The notes beneath the pieces are model-generated. The model searched no databases. It was not told where the DNA came from and was given only the letters and a program-made list of their open reading frames with translations. Shown here one piece after another: positions 1 to 9,676 of a stretch of DNA of 64,000 bases; the first letter of the stretch is position 1; every line of letters starts with the position of its first letter. The translations under genes and the position numbers were made by a program. Source of the DNA: Flavobacterium sp. WV_118_3 (GTDB taxonomy: Bacteria > Bacteroidota > Bacteroidia > Flavobacteriales > Flavobacteriaceae); the NCBI RefSeq assembly GCF_039778605.1, contig NZ_CP156060.1, positions 2,356,001-2,420,000 of the forward strand, in the 5' to 3' direction.

Positions 1-1317
1 CAAAACAAGGTTGTACACACTCTTACCGCTTTCCAAAGCTTCTTTGGCAATTTTGGTACTGTTTTTATATCCTATATACGGATTAAGAGCTGTTACGATA
101 CCGATACTGTGCAATACCATTTCACGACAATGTTCGACATTAGCCGTGATACCGTCAACACATTTTAGTCGTAACGTATCCATACCGTTTGCCAGTAATT
201 CCATTGATTCCATAATCGCATACGTTAGCACCGGTTCCATTACGTTTAACTGTAATTGTCCGGCTTCGGCTGCCATCGTCACCGTAAGATCGTTCCCGAT
301 GACACGGTAGCACACCTGATTCATCACTTCCGGAATTACCGGATTTACTTTCCCCGGCATAATGGAAGATCCCGGTTGCATCGGTGGCAAATTAATTTCG
401 TTTAAACCACAACGCGGACCGGACGAAAGCAGTCGCAAATCGTTACATATTTTAGATATCTTGATTGCCATTCGTTTTAAAGCAGACGAATAAATCACAT
501 AAGATCCCGTATCCGGAGTCGCTTCAATCAGGTTGGGTGCCGATACAAACGGATGTCCCGATACTTTTGCCAGATTTTCGGCACATAACTTCGCATAACC
601 CGGAACGGCATTTAATCCGGTTCCGATGGCCGTAGCGCCCATATTGATTTCAAAAAATAAGGCCGAATTCTGATTGAGTCGTTCGATTTCTTCTTCCAGG
701 TTGGCTGCAAACGCTTCAAACTCCTGCCCTAATGTCATGGGTACCGCATCCTGTAATTGGGTACGTCCCATTTTTAATACCGATTTGAATTCCTCTCCTT
801 TTTTTCGAAACGAGGCAATCAGTAATTTTAAATGCCCGATCAGTTTGATATTCGAATTGATCGCCGCCAGTTTGATCGAAGTTGGATAGGCATCGTTAGT
901 CGATTGCGACAGGTTAACATGATCATTAGGCGAACAATATTGGTATTCCCCTTTCTGATAGCCCATAATTTCCAGCGCCCTGTTGGCCAATACTTCATTG
1001 ATATTCATATTGGTCGATGTTCCCGCGCCTCCCTGTATCATATCGATCGGAAATTCTTTGTCGAATTTTCCTTCGATTACTTCTTTAGCCGCCGCAACAA
1101 TCGCATTTTTTAGTTTTTCGTCCAATAATCCTAATGTAAAATTGGTTTCGGCAGCCGCCCATTTTACATAGGCCAGTCCTTTAATAAACTCAGGATACTG
1201 ATACAAGCGTACTCCGGAAATATGGAAATTGTCAATTGCACGTTGGGTTTGAATCCCATAATAGGCCGTTTCAGGAACATTCAAATCCCCTAACAGGTCG
1301 TTTTCAACTCTATACAT
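1..1317 (-). CDS. aspA: Aspartate ammonia-lyase (aspartase), 3' end outside window
   Basis: Deaminates L-aspartate to fumarate and ammonia in the cytoplasm. The reading frame starts MYRVENDLLGDL and runs off the left edge, giving 439 codons of a protein usually about 465-470 residues long, so a short C-terminal piece is missing. The fumarase/aspartase signature GSSIMPGKVNP is present, with the upstream STNDAYPTS and GRTQLQDAVPMTLGQEF blocks typical of the superfamily. Aspartase is preferred over fumarase because of the AspA-like N-terminus (NVPETAYYGIQT). It lies downstream of the GlmU-like gene but is separated from it by a terminator, so it probably has its own promoter. Confidence 0.93.
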   Translation of the reverse strand, partial: MYRVENDLLGDLNVPETAYYGIQTQRAIDNFHISGVRLYQYPEFIKGLAYVKWAAAETNFTLGLLDEKLKNAIVAAAKEVIEGKFDKEFPIDMIQGGAGTSTNMNINEVLANRALEIMGYQKGEYQYCSPNDHVNLSQSTNDAYPTSIKLAAINSNIKLIGHLKLLIASFRKKGEEFKSVLKMGRTQLQDAVPMTLGQEFEAFAANLEEEIERLNQNSALFFEINMGATAIGTGLNAVPGYAKLCAENLAKVSGHPFVSAPNLIEATPDTGSYVIYSSALKRMAIKISKICNDLRLLSSGPRCGLNEINLPPMQPGSSIMPGKVNPVIPEVMNQVCYRVIGNDLTVTMAAEAGQLQLNVMEPVLTYAIMESMELLANGMDTLRLKCVDGITANVEHCREMVLHSIGIVTALNPYIGYKNSTKIAKEALESGKSVYNLVL

Positions 1318-1410
1318 TGTAAGATTATTTTTGGGTTACTGTACTTTAAAGATAAGGCTTATTTTAAAGTTTTACCATACTGTTGCGTTAAATTTGCAAC
1401 AACAACCAAC

Positions 1411-1445
1411 AAAAAACCACAACCGTTTCACACGATTGTGGTTTT
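1411..1445 (-). terminator. Rho-independent terminator of the GlmU-like gene
   Basis: Inverted repeat AAAACCACAA / TTGTGGTTTT with a short loop. On the minus strand it is followed by a T-run, immediately after the stop of the 1468-2637 gene. Confidence 0.8.
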
Positions 1446-1467
1446 CCGATTTATTTTAAAAAATGGT

Positions 1468-2637
1468 TTAGCGCCATTTTGCCGTTTCTTCAAATACATG
1501 CTCCAGTATCGCTTTATCCTGTTCTGTAAAGCTCACATGACGTCGGGACATTACGTTTTCGGCTGTAGCAAATGCTTTTTCCGGAATGTACTCCGTAAAT
1601 CCATCGGCGCCGCCCCACGAAAAACTCGGTATAAAGTTTTTCGGAAATCCGCCGCCGTAAATATTTGCACATACGCCTACTACCGTACCGGTATTAAACA
1701 TGGTATTGATTCCGCATTTACTATGATCGCCCATCATCAAACCACAAAACTGCAAACCGGTTTTTTCCATTGCTTCGGTTTCATAGCTCCATAATTTTAC
1801 TTCTTCATAGTTGTTTTTCAGGTTAGAATTATTACTATCCGCTCCCATATTACACCATTCGCCCAAAACGGAGTTCCCTAAAAAGCCATCATGTCCTTTA
1901 TTCGAATAGGCAAATAATACGGAATTGCTTATTTCGCCACCTACTCTACAATGCGGACCAACGGTTGTCGCGCCATATATTTTGGTAGCCAGTTTTACCA
2001 CCGCTTCTTCACATAATGCAAATGGCCCGCGGATTACGGTTCCTTCCATAATCTCCGCATTTTTCCCGATATAGATCGGGCCGGTAGCCGCATTTAAGGT
2101 AACAAACTCCAGTTTGGCTCCTTCTTCGATAAAAATATTTTCCGGTGCGATTACATTCACACTCTTCGGAATCGGTTGCGACGTACGCCCTTCGGTAAGC
2201 AATTCGAAATCTTCGCGTAAAGCGCTGTCATTTTTTTTGAAAATGTCCCACGTATGTTCAATTTTGATACAATCGTCCGTATAGTCTATAATCTCATAGG
2301 TATCAAAATCCACTTCTTCCTGCGAATCCTGTGTATAGAACGCGATCACATCCTCGTGATGAAAAATTGCCTGATTGGGTTCCAGATTCGCAATCATCTC
2401 CGTCAGTATTTCATTCGGAAGAAACGAAGCGTTAATCATAATATTTTCCTGCATTTCGACCATTGGGAATTTTTCCATCAGGTATTCCTCGGTGATAGTT
2501 GTGGTTGTATACCCTAGGTATTTTTCCCATTTTTCGCGGATGGTTAATATTCCGATCCGGATGTCCGCTACAGGTCGGGTAAACGTAAACGGTAGCAGTG
2601 CCTGTCGGACTGCTCCGTCAAAAAGGATGTAGTTCAT
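1468..2637 (-). CDS. GlmU-family sugar nucleotidyltransferase-like protein
   Basis: A 389-residue protein of the kind annotated in Bacteroidota as GlmU family protein. The N-terminal part (MNYILFDG...LLPFTFTRPVADIRIGILTIREKW) resembles a divergent nucleotidyltransferase fold. The C-terminal half carries hexapeptide-like turns (for example NAEIMEGTVIRGPF, GATTVGPHCRVGG) expected of a left-handed beta-helix acyltransferase. The canonical GxGTRM loop of true GlmU is not visible, so the substrate cannot be named. It probably acts in nucleotide-sugar or cell-envelope precursor metabolism. It is transcribed after rpmE2 but a terminator separates the two. Confidence 0.75.
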   Translation of the reverse strand: MNYILFDGAVRQALLPFTFTRPVADIRIGILTIREKWEKYLGYTTTTITEEYLMEKFPMVEMQENIMINASFLPNEILTEMIANLEPNQAIFHHEDVIAFYTQDSQEEVDFDTYEIIDYTDDCIKIEHTWDIFKKNDSALREDFELLTEGRTSQPIPKSVNVIAPENIFIEEGAKLEFVTLNAATGPIYIGKNAEIMEGTVIRGPFALCEEAVVKLATKIYGATTVGPHCRVGGEISNSVLFAYSNKGHDGFLGNSVLGEWCNMGADSNNSNLKNNYEEVKLWSYETEAMEKTGLQFCGLMMGDHSKCGINTMFNTGTVVGVCANIYGGGFPKNFIPSFSWGGADGFTEYIPEKAFATAENVMSRRHVSFTEQDKAILEHVFEETAKWR

Positions 2638-2697
2638 CTGTTAGTGCCGTATGATTCGTTACCAAAGTTACAAAGTTTTCCGTCAGATATAAAAATA

Positions 2698-2721
2698 AAA
2701 AAAGCCTCCCGAAAGGGAAGC
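2698..2721 (-). terminator. Terminator after rpmE2
   Basis: GC stem GCCTCCC / GGGAAGC around a GAAA loop, with seven T on the minus strand just after the rpmE2 stop codon. Confidence 0.85.
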
Positions 2722-2744
2722 TTCTTATAAATTTTGAACACTTA

Positions 2745-2996
2745 TTACTTACTAAATTTAGCGTATTTGTTTTTGAATTTATCAATACGTCCAGCCGTAT
2801 CGATAAGTTTTGATTTACCTGTGTAGAATGGGTGAGATGTTCTTGAAATCTCCATTTTAAACACTGGATATTCAACACCATCAACTTCAATTGTTTCTTT
2901 CGTATCTACAGTAGATTTAGTGATGAATACGTCTTCGTTTGACATATCTTTAAATGCTACCAATCTGTAATTTTCCGGGTGAATTCCTTTTTTCAT
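2745..2996 (-). CDS. rpmE2: 50S ribosomal protein L31, type B
   Basis: 83-residue L31 of the type B class, which lacks the zinc-binding CxxC motifs of type A. Diagnostic stretches are [11 protein letters not shown], the [11 protein letters not shown] strand and [12 protein letters not shown] chose the ATG at 2996. A longer frame to 3026 adds ten residues ([10 protein letters not shown]) foreign to the family. It is a single-gene unit closed by its own terminator and sits in the large ribosomal subunit. Confidence 0.95.
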   Translation of the reverse strand: MKKGIHPENYRLVAFKDMSNEDVFITKSTVDTKETIEVDGVEYPVFKMEISRTSHPFYTGKSKLIDTAGRIDKFKNKYAKFSK

Positions 2997-3200
2997 GATG
3001 TAAATCTTTTTTATTTGTGGCTGCAACCCGTTTTGAAGCTTTTGTCTTTCAAAAGGTATAAACGGTCTACAACTTTTTGTTTATAATCTTTTTATTTAAG
3101 GCTGCAAATTTACAATTAATTTTGAAATATCAAATCTTTCCCTCTATTTTTTTGAATCCTTACAGTTTATATTTTTTAACGCTCCTATAAAGGTAATTCT

Positions 3201-3208
3201 TATATTTG
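3201..3208 (+). promoter_or_regulatory. Bacteroidota -7 element TATATTTG
   Basis: TATATTTG matches the TAnnTTTG consensus, 30 bases upstream of the DUF4199 start. It would drive the 3238-9024 operon. Confidence 0.6.
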
Positions 3209-3237
3209 TAAATTAATTAACCAAAAACTAAATTTTT

Positions 3238-3765
3238 ATGAATGCTACAATCAAAAAAAACGGGATTAATTTTGGTATCATAATGGGTGTATTTTCCATT
3301 TTAGTCACTACTTTAATTTATGCCATTGACGTATCGCTATTTGTTAATCCCTGGATCGGAATTGCAAGCATTATCATTTATATCGTTTTAGGAGTTGTAC
3401 TGCTTTCCAAAACCAAAAAAGCACTGGGCGGTATCACGTTTAAGGAAGCTTTTACCGTTTACTTTATTGCTGCGGCTATCGGTGCTGTTTTAGGGGTGGT
3501 TTTCAACATCATTTTGTTTAATTTTATCGATCCGTCAGTAAAAGAAACCATCAGCCAAATGTCTATCGAATATACCGTCGATATGCTTAAAAAATTCAAC
3601 ACACCTACTGCTGCTATCAAAGAGACGGTTGAAAAAATGAAAGAGACTGATAATTACAGTATCGCTAATCAATTAAAAGGATTGGTTTTCAGTTTTGTTT
3701 TCAGTGCTATTTTCGGTGCTATCCTGGCGTTGATTTTCAAAAACAAAACCAATACATTAGAATAA
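3238..3765 (+). CDS. DUF4199 integral membrane protein
   Basis: 175 residues with four hydrophobic segments (about 12-32, 40-58, 74-98 and 147-168) and a charged amphipathic stretch between the third and fourth. This matches the DUF4199 family found mainly in Bacteroidota, whose function is unknown. It is the first gene of a tight plus-strand operon (8 bases to the next gene), in which a glycosyltransferase, a sugar mutase and a lipid-type ABC exporter follow. A role in envelope biogenesis is only an inference from this context. Confidence 0.85.
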   Translation: MNATIKKNGINFGIIMGVFSILVTTLIYAIDVSLFVNPWIGIASIIIYIVLGVVLLSKTKKALGGITFKEAFTVYFIAAAIGAVLGVVFNIILFNFIDPSVKETISQMSIEYTVDMLKKFNTPTAAIKETVEKMKETDNYSIANQLKGLVFSFVFSAIFGAILALIFKNKTNTLE

Positions 3766-3773
3766 AAATTTAA

Positions 3774-4730
3774 ATGAATTTATCCATAATAATTCCTTTA
3801 TTAAACGAGAGCGAATCGCTCCCGGAACTGCATTCCTGGATTGTCCGTGTCATGACAGCCAACCATTTCTCCTACGAAGTGATTTTTATTGACGACGGCA
3901 GTACCGATAATTCCTGGAAGCTGATCGAAACACTATCGGCTCAGGATCCCAATGTAAAAGGAATCCGCTTTTTAAGGAATTACGGAAAATCGCAGGCGCT
4001 TCATGCCGGTTTTGCAAAAGCCCAGGGTGATGTCATCATCACTATGGATGCCGATTTACAGGACAGTCCTGACGAGATTCCGGAGTTATATCATATGATT
4101 ACCGATCAACAGTACGACCTGGTGTCGGGTTGGAAAAAAAAGCGTTACGATTCGGTCGTAGCCAAAAATTTACCTTCAAAATTGTTTAACTGGGCCGCTC
4201 GTAAAACATCGGGTGTCCAGTTAAATGATTTTAACTGCGGACTAAAGGCGTATAAAAATATCGTAATCAAAAATATTGAGGTTTCCGGTGAAATGCACCG
4301 TTATATCCCGGTACTGGCCAAAAACGCCGGCTTTGCCAAAATTGGCGAAAAGGTGGTCATTCATCAGGCCCGAAAATATGGCGCAACCAAATTCGGAATG
4401 GAGCGCTTTATCAACGGTTTTCTCGATCTGATTACCATCTGGTTTTTATCCCGGTTCGGAAAAAGACCCATGCACCTCTTTGGCGCCCTGGGCGTACTGA
4501 TGTTTAGCATCGGTTTTCTGTCAGCCGGATATATCGGTTTCAGTAAACTGTTCCGACTCTACCACCACCAGCACACTATTTTAGTGACCAGCAATCCGTG
4601 GTTTTATATTGCTCTAACTACCATGATCATTGGAACACAACTATTTTTAGCCGGCTTTTTAGGCGAAATTATTCTTCGTACCAAAAACAACGAAGAACGC
4701 TATAAAATTGCCGAAAAGGTTAATATTTAG
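3774..4730 (+). CDS. Family 2 glycosyltransferase (polyprenyl-phosphate sugar synthase type)
   Basis: 318 residues with a GT-A fold: IIIPLLNESESLPEL at the N-terminus, IDDGSTDNSW and the metal-binding DADLQDSP. Two C-terminal membrane spans (about 232-256 and 271-298) follow. This is the architecture of dolichyl/undecaprenyl-phosphate mannose or glucose synthases (DPM1/GtrB type), which load a sugar on a lipid carrier at the inner membrane. The neighbouring phosphohexomutase could supply the sugar-1-phosphate precursor. Confidence 0.9.
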   Translation: MNLSIIIPLLNESESLPELHSWIVRVMTANHFSYEVIFIDDGSTDNSWKLIETLSAQDPNVKGIRFLRNYGKSQALHAGFAKAQGDVIITMDADLQDSPDEIPELYHMITDQQYDLVSGWKKKRYDSVVAKNLPSKLFNWAARKTSGVQLNDFNCGLKAYKNIVIKNIEVSGEMHRYIPVLAKNAGFAKIGEKVVIHQARKYGATKFGMERFINGFLDLITIWFLSRFGKRPMHLFGALGVLMFSIGFLSAGYIGFSKLFRLYHHQHTILVTSNPWFYIALTTMIIGTQLFLAGFLGEIILRTKNNEERYKIAEKVNI

Positions 4731-4756
4731 TTTATAACAACGTAAAAAAATGTAAC

Positions 4757-6487
4757 ATGCACATCGAACAGCAGCTACTCGATAAAGTCAATATCTGGCT
4801 TAACAGTCCGGTATTTGATTCGGAAACTCAGGAAAAAATCAAGGAAATGATGACGTCTTCTCCAAAAGAACTGGAGGATAGTTTTTATAAAAACCTGGAA
4901 TTTGGTACCGGAGGAATGCGCGGCATCATGGGTGTTGGCACCAATAGAATCAACAAATATACTTTAGGAAAAAATACACAGGGAATTTCAGATTATTTAA
5001 AAAAATCATTCCCGGGCGAAGCACTTAAAGTTGCGATTGCTTACGATTGCCGTCACAATAGCGACACACTGGCTAAAGTGGTTGCCGATGTATTTTCTGC
5101 CAATGGCATTAAGGTGTTTTTATTTTCGGATATGCGTCCAACACCAGAGTTATCGTTTACCGTAAAACATCTGGAGTGTCACGCCGGAATTGTATTAACG
5201 GCTTCACACAATCCGCCGGAATACAACGGTTATAAAGTGTACTGGCAGGATGGTGGCCAATTGGTTCCGCCGCAAGACCATGAAATCATACAAACCATCG
5301 AAGCCTTACAATACGATCAAATCCGATTTGAAGCGAATAACGACCTGATCGAATATATCGATACCGCTGTTGACAAAGCCTTTATTAATTCGGCTATCGA
5401 AAACGGAAGTTTTAACACTCCTGCCTCGGCAAAAGAAAACCTAAAAATCGTTTTTACATCGCTACACGGAACGTCCATCAAACTGGTTCCGGATGTGTTG
5501 GAAAAAGCCGGTTATACTAATGTAGCCATCGTTAAAGAACAAGCCGAACCAAACGGCGATTTCCCAACGGTAAAATCGCCCAACCCGGAAGAACCGGAAG
5601 CCTTAACCATGGCATTGACACTGGCTGAAAAAACCGGAGCCGATATCGTAATCGGAACTGATCCGGACAGCGATCGACTTGGTGTGGCCGTTCGCAATAC
5701 CGAAGGACAGTTGCTATTGTTAAACGGTAACCAGACCATGGTACTCATGACACATTTCTTATTGGAACAATGGAAAAAACAAGGTCGCATTACCGGAACT
5801 GAGTTTATCGGATCAACGATTGTATCGACTCCAATGATGCTGGAATTGGCCGATGTTTACGGAATCGAATGTAAAGTCGGATTAACCGGTTTTAAATGGA
5901 TCGCTAAAATGATCAAAGATTTCCCGGAACAAAAATTTATCGGTGGTGGTGAAGAAAGTTTTGGCTTTATGGCCGGTGATGCCGTTCGCGATAAGGATGC
6001 TGTGACCGCTACCCTTCTGATTTGTGAAATCGCAGCTCAGGCGAAAGCCAACGGAAGTTCTTTATACCAAGAATTACTACAAATGTATGTGGATTTCGGT
6101 TTTTATAAAGAATCCCTGATCTCCATTACCAAAAAAGGAATCGACGGTGCGAACGAAATCAAAAAAATGATGGCAGATTTAAGAAACAATCCGCTGGACG
6201 AAATTAATGGTGAACGGGTGATTTTTATAGAGGATTATCAAAATTCGACTACTAAAAATAGGTTTACCGGAGAAACCGGAACACTGGATATTCCAAAATC
6301 GAATGTACTGATTTACTACCTGGAAGACGGTAGTAAAATATGCGCCCGCCCAAGTGGTACGGAGCCTAAAATCAAATTCTATTTTAGCGTGAATGCGCGA
6401 ATAGAAAGTCTCGACGAAATTGCCGCTGCGGAAGAATTTCTGGACAATAAAATCGAGAACATTATTACCGGAATGAATTTATCATAA
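4757..6487 (+). CDS. Phosphohexomutase (phosphoglucomutase/phosphomannomutase)
   Basis: Interconverts hexose 6- and 1-phosphates. All four landmarks of the alpha-D-phosphohexomutase family are visible: the phosphoserine loop TASHNPPEYNGYKVYW, the metal loop DPDSDRLGV, the sugar loop GGEESFGF and the phosphate-binding CARPSGTEPKIKFYF. The length of 576 residues fits the long PGM2/PMM class. It sits in an operon between a glycosyltransferase and an ABC exporter, one base from the latter. Which hexose is preferred cannot be read from the sequence. Confidence 0.93.
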   Translation: MHIEQQLLDKVNIWLNSPVFDSETQEKIKEMMTSSPKELEDSFYKNLEFGTGGMRGIMGVGTNRINKYTLGKNTQGISDYLKKSFPGEALKVAIAYDCRHNSDTLAKVVADVFSANGIKVFLFSDMRPTPELSFTVKHLECHAGIVLTASHNPPEYNGYKVYWQDGGQLVPPQDHEIIQTIEALQYDQIRFEANNDLIEYIDTAVDKAFINSAIENGSFNTPASAKENLKIVFTSLHGTSIKLVPDVLEKAGYTNVAIVKEQAEPNGDFPTVKSPNPEEPEALTMALTLAEKTGADIVIGTDPDSDRLGVAVRNTEGQLLLLNGNQTMVLMTHFLLEQWKKQGRITGTEFIGSTIVSTPMMLELADVYGIECKVGLTGFKWIAKMIKDFPEQKFIGGGEESFGFMAGDAVRDKDAVTATLLICEIAAQAKANGSSLYQELLQMYVDFGFYKESLISITKKGIDGANEIKKMMADLRNNPLDEINGERVIFIEDYQNSTTKNRFTGETGTLDIPKSNVLIYYLEDGSKICARPSGTEPKIKFYFSVNARIESLDEIAAAEEFLDNKIENIITGMNLS

Positions 6488-6488
6488 A

Positions 6489-8315
6489 ATGACCTACTTT
6501 AAACAAATTTTTCGCTTTGCGATCCCTTATTTAAAATACGCTTACCTGAATATTGCGTTCAATATCCTCTATGCTTTATTCAGTACCATTTCGTTTATGG
6601 CACTGATCCCGATGTTGTCGGTCTTATTCGGAGAAACCAAAAAAATCACCGAAGCACCACAGTATACCGGTATCGAAAACATTAAACCTTTTGCAGAAGA
6701 TTATTTTAATTATTTTGTGACAACTACTTCCGAAGCTAAAGGTATCGATTATACACTCGGCATATTAGTCGTGATCATTATTTCCATTTTCTTATTAAAG
6801 AATCTTTTTAACTACCTGGCCTTGTTTTTCGCTACCTTCCTCCGAAACGGAATGCTGCGCGATCTTCGGAATGCGATGTATAAAAAGGCTGTGGAATTAC
6901 CGCTTTCGTTCTTTTCCGAAAAACGAAAAGGAGACACCATTTCCCGTATCACCTGGGACGTGGGAGAAGTGCAGAGCTCCTACCTTTCGATATTGGAGCT
7001 GATCATAAAAGAACCGCTAACGATTATCTTTACCATTGTGGGGATGCTAATCATTAGTGTAAAACTGACCATTTTCGTGTTTATTTTTATTCCGGTTTCG
7101 GGTTTTGTAATCTCGTTAATCGGTAAGCGATTAAAAAAACAGTCGACTGTAGCACAACAGGAACAGGGCATGTTTTTATCGATCGTTGAAGAAACCCTTG
7201 GTGGCTTAAAAGTGATCAAAGGGTTTACCTCGGAAGCTTATTTTAATAAAAAATTCAGTTCGTCGACCGATCGTTATTTTAGCCTTTCCAACAAAATCAT
7301 GAACCGTCAGAACATGGCGTCTCCGGTAAGTGAATTTATGGGAATTATGGTTATCGCCATCTTATTATGGTTTGGCGGTCATATGGTATTGGTTGAAAAA
7401 ACCTTATTGGGCGCGCAGTTTATCGCCTATATGGGATTGGCCTACAATATTCTAACGCCAGCTAAAGCTATTTCTAAAGCATCTTACGATATTAAAAGAG
7501 GAAATGCAGCTGCCGAACGGGTTCTGGAAATTCTGGAAGAAGAAAATCCAATTACCAGTAAGCCAAATGCGATTCAGAAAAGCACTTTTGACGATTCGAT
7601 TAAAATTGAGAATATCAATTTCCGTTATGAAGAGGATAATGTCCTGAAAAACTTTTCATTGGAAGTACCAAAAGGTAAAACCGTAGCTTTGGTAGGACAA
7701 TCCGGTTCCGGAAAAAGTACTATCGCCAATTTGCTAACGCGTTTTTACGATGTTCAGGAAGGGGAAATCAAAATCGACAACATCAATATTAAGGATTACG
7801 ATTTACATGCGTTACGCAGTCTAATGGGATTGGTAACACAGGATAGCATTTTGTTTAACGATACGATTAAAAACAATATCCTTTTAGGAAAACAGGACGC
7901 TACCGACGATGAGATCATTGCTGCCTTAAAAGTAGCCAATGCCTACGAGTTTGTAAAAGACCTGCCAAATGGTATTGATACCAATATTGGAGATAGCGGA
8001 AATAAACTATCCGGTGGTCAGAAGCAACGTTTGTCTATCGCGAGAGCCGTTTTGAAAAATCCACCGATTATGATCCTGGATGAAGCGACTTCGGCTCTGG
8101 ATACCGAAAGTGAGCGTTTGGTACAACAGGCGTTGGAAAACATGATGCAAAACCGTACTTCGGTCGTTATTGCACACCGCCTTTCGACCATTCAAAAAGC
8201 CGATAAGATCGTAGTAATGCAAAAAGGTGAAATCGTAGAACAGGGAACACACGATGAATTGTTAGCCCTAAACGGAACGTATTCCAAACTGGTGATGATG
8301 CAATCGTTCGAATAA
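6489..8315 (+). CDS. MsbA-like ABC exporter (fused membrane and ATPase domains)
   Basis: 608 residues: six-helix transmembrane domain (about 1-340) followed by an ATPase domain with Walker A GQSGSGKST, signature LSGGQKQRL, Walker B IMILDEATSALD and switch His in VIAHRLST. It is a half-transporter that should dimerise in the inner membrane and export a lipid or drug. The lipid A flippase MsbA is the nearest well-known relative. It starts one base after the mutase stop, so the two are probably translationally coupled. Confidence 0.9.
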   Translation: MTYFKQIFRFAIPYLKYAYLNIAFNILYALFSTISFMALIPMLSVLFGETKKITEAPQYTGIENIKPFAEDYFNYFVTTTSEAKGIDYTLGILVVIIISIFLLKNLFNYLALFFATFLRNGMLRDLRNAMYKKAVELPLSFFSEKRKGDTISRITWDVGEVQSSYLSILELIIKEPLTIIFTIVGMLIISVKLTIFVFIFIPVSGFVISLIGKRLKKQSTVAQQEQGMFLSIVEETLGGLKVIKGFTSEAYFNKKFSSSTDRYFSLSNKIMNRQNMASPVSEFMGIMVIAILLWFGGHMVLVEKTLLGAQFIAYMGLAYNILTPAKAISKASYDIKRGNAAAERVLEILEEENPITSKPNAIQKSTFDDSIKIENINFRYEEDNVLKNFSLEVPKGKTVALVGQSGSGKSTIANLLTRFYDVQEGEIKIDNINIKDYDLHALRSLMGLVTQDSILFNDTIKNNILLGKQDATDDEIIAALKVANAYEFVKDLPNGIDTNIGDSGNKLSGGQKQRLSIARAVLKNPPIMILDEATSALDTESERLVQQALENMMQNRTSVVIAHRLSTIQKADKIVVMQKGEIVEQGTHDELLALNGTYSKLVMMQSFE

Positions 8316-8322
8316 ACAGCCT

Positions 8323-9024
8323 ATGTACCGACAGAGTCCGAATATCACACTTCCTGAAAACCCGGATACCATTATCTGGAAGTATCTCGATTTGTCGAAG
8401 TTTCTGGATCTGTTGCTATATCAGAAAATGTTTATGTCGCGGTCGGATAAATTTGAAGATCAGTATGAAGGTACTTTTAGCGAACCTACTTTTGAAGAGA
8501 TAAAAAAAATAGCAGAGAACAACCCGAAATTCCTGCAATATTATAAGTCACATCGCGAAAACGTCGTAATCAGCAGTTGGCATACCAACGAATACGAATC
8601 TTTCGCGATGTGGCAAATTTTCACCAAAAACAATGAAGGCCTGGCCATCCAGTCGACCATAGGCCGCTTAAAAGAGGCCCTGGCACCGGAAAAACATTTT
8701 GAACAATATATCGGCGAAGTCCACTATATCGACTATAAAAAGGAGTATATCCCCTTTGACGATGCGTTCTTTCCGTTTTTGTTTAAACGAAAAAGCTTTC
8801 AGTATGAAAAGGAAATCCGGATTATTTCGGATGTGACTTCCCAAAAACTTTCCATCAATGAAGGTTTAAAAATCAATGTTGATATTAATACGCTGATCGA
8901 AACCATTTATATCCATCCGAAATCGGAAAACTGGTATAAAAAACTGGTAACCGAACTCGTGGCCAAGCTCGGTTTTGATTTTAAGATTGAAAAATCTGAT
9001 CTGGAAAGCGATATCCTGATTTAG
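8323..9024 (+). CDS. DUF2971 domain protein
   Basis: 233 residues with the family hallmarks WKYLDLSKFLDLLLYQKMFMSRSDKFEDQYEG near the start (split here: WKYLDLSKF, MFMSRSDKFEDQ), SSWHTNEYESFAMW in the middle and KRKSFQYEKEIRII later. DUF2971 proteins are cytoplasmic and of unknown biochemical role. Some sit in defence or toxin settings, but here the gene is simply the last member of the host operon, 7 bases after the ABC exporter. It overlaps the end of the convergent porin-like gene by four bases. Confidence 0.8.
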   Translation: MYRQSPNITLPENPDTIIWKYLDLSKFLDLLLYQKMFMSRSDKFEDQYEGTFSEPTFEEIKKIAENNPKFLQYYKSHRENVVISSWHTNEYESFAMWQIFTKNNEGLAIQSTIGRLKEALAPEKHFEQYIGEVHYIDYKKEYIPFDDAFFPFLFKRKSFQYEKEIRIISDVTSQKLSINEGLKINVDINTLIETIYIHPKSENWYKKLVTELVAKLGFDFKIEKSDLESDILI

Positions 9025-9629
9025 TTCTTATTGATCATTCGCTCTAAATCGATATTTAAGGAAACATACGCCCCCAAAAAGCTTGATTTAGCATCTAACT
9101 CTTTAATTTGAAAAAATGGAGTAGCTCCGTAATCTAATTTTGCCTGTAAATCGAAATATTGTAACAATCGTTGTCCTAACCCCAACTGTAAGCCAATATC
9201 CATTTTTTCAAACAAATCCTTAACGTCTTCTCCTTTAGATTTTGCCGAAGTCATAAACGAAAAACGTGGCCCTAATGTCATATAAAATCCTTTTCGGTAT
9301 TCGTCTCCGAAATCGTATTTAAATGCCGGAGAAACTTCAATATAATTGAATTCAAAATCAGTTTTTGGTAAAGGACTGATATTGGTAGTTGAAATATTTT
9401 TGCTCGTATAGGTAATTTCGGTTTTAACCCCAATATTATTGGTAAAACCATATTCAACATAGCCCCCTAAGTTAGCTTTAAAATTTTCTTTGGATTCCAT
9501 TGAACTTCTTCCATTTCCGTTATTTGCCTCATAAAAATTCCCTCCTAATACCAAACCATAGGAAAGTTCCTGGCTTTGCGCAGTATTTATAAAAAATACG
9601 CCTGCCAGTGTAAGTAAAATTTGTTTCAT
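9021..9629 (-). CDS. Outer-membrane beta-barrel (porin-like) protein
   Basis: Secreted beta-barrel of about 200 residues. The ATG at 9629 gives a clean signal peptide (MKQILLTLAGVFFINTAQSQ). The longer frame from 9707 would bury it and is rejected. Alternating hydrophobic strands ending in aromatic residues (NYIEVSPAFKYDF, GFYMTLGPRFSF, DLQAKLDYGATPFF) are typical of the PorT/OMP_b-brl family of Bacteroidota. It is followed upstream by a lipoprotein gene 47 bases away. Confidence 0.82.
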   Translation of the reverse strand: MKQILLTLAGVFFINTAQSQELSYGLVLGGNFYEANNGNGRSSMESKENFKANLGGYVEYGFTNNIGVKTEITYTSKNISTTNISPLPKTDFEFNYIEVSPAFKYDFGDEYRKGFYMTLGPRFSFMTSAKSKGEDVKDLFEKMDIGLQLGLGQRLLQYFDLQAKLDYGATPFFQIKELDAKSSFLGAYVSLNIDLERMINKN

Positions 9630-9676
9630 GTAAAAATTAAAGTAATAAATATAAAAAAATGTAGTCGCGGATAGGA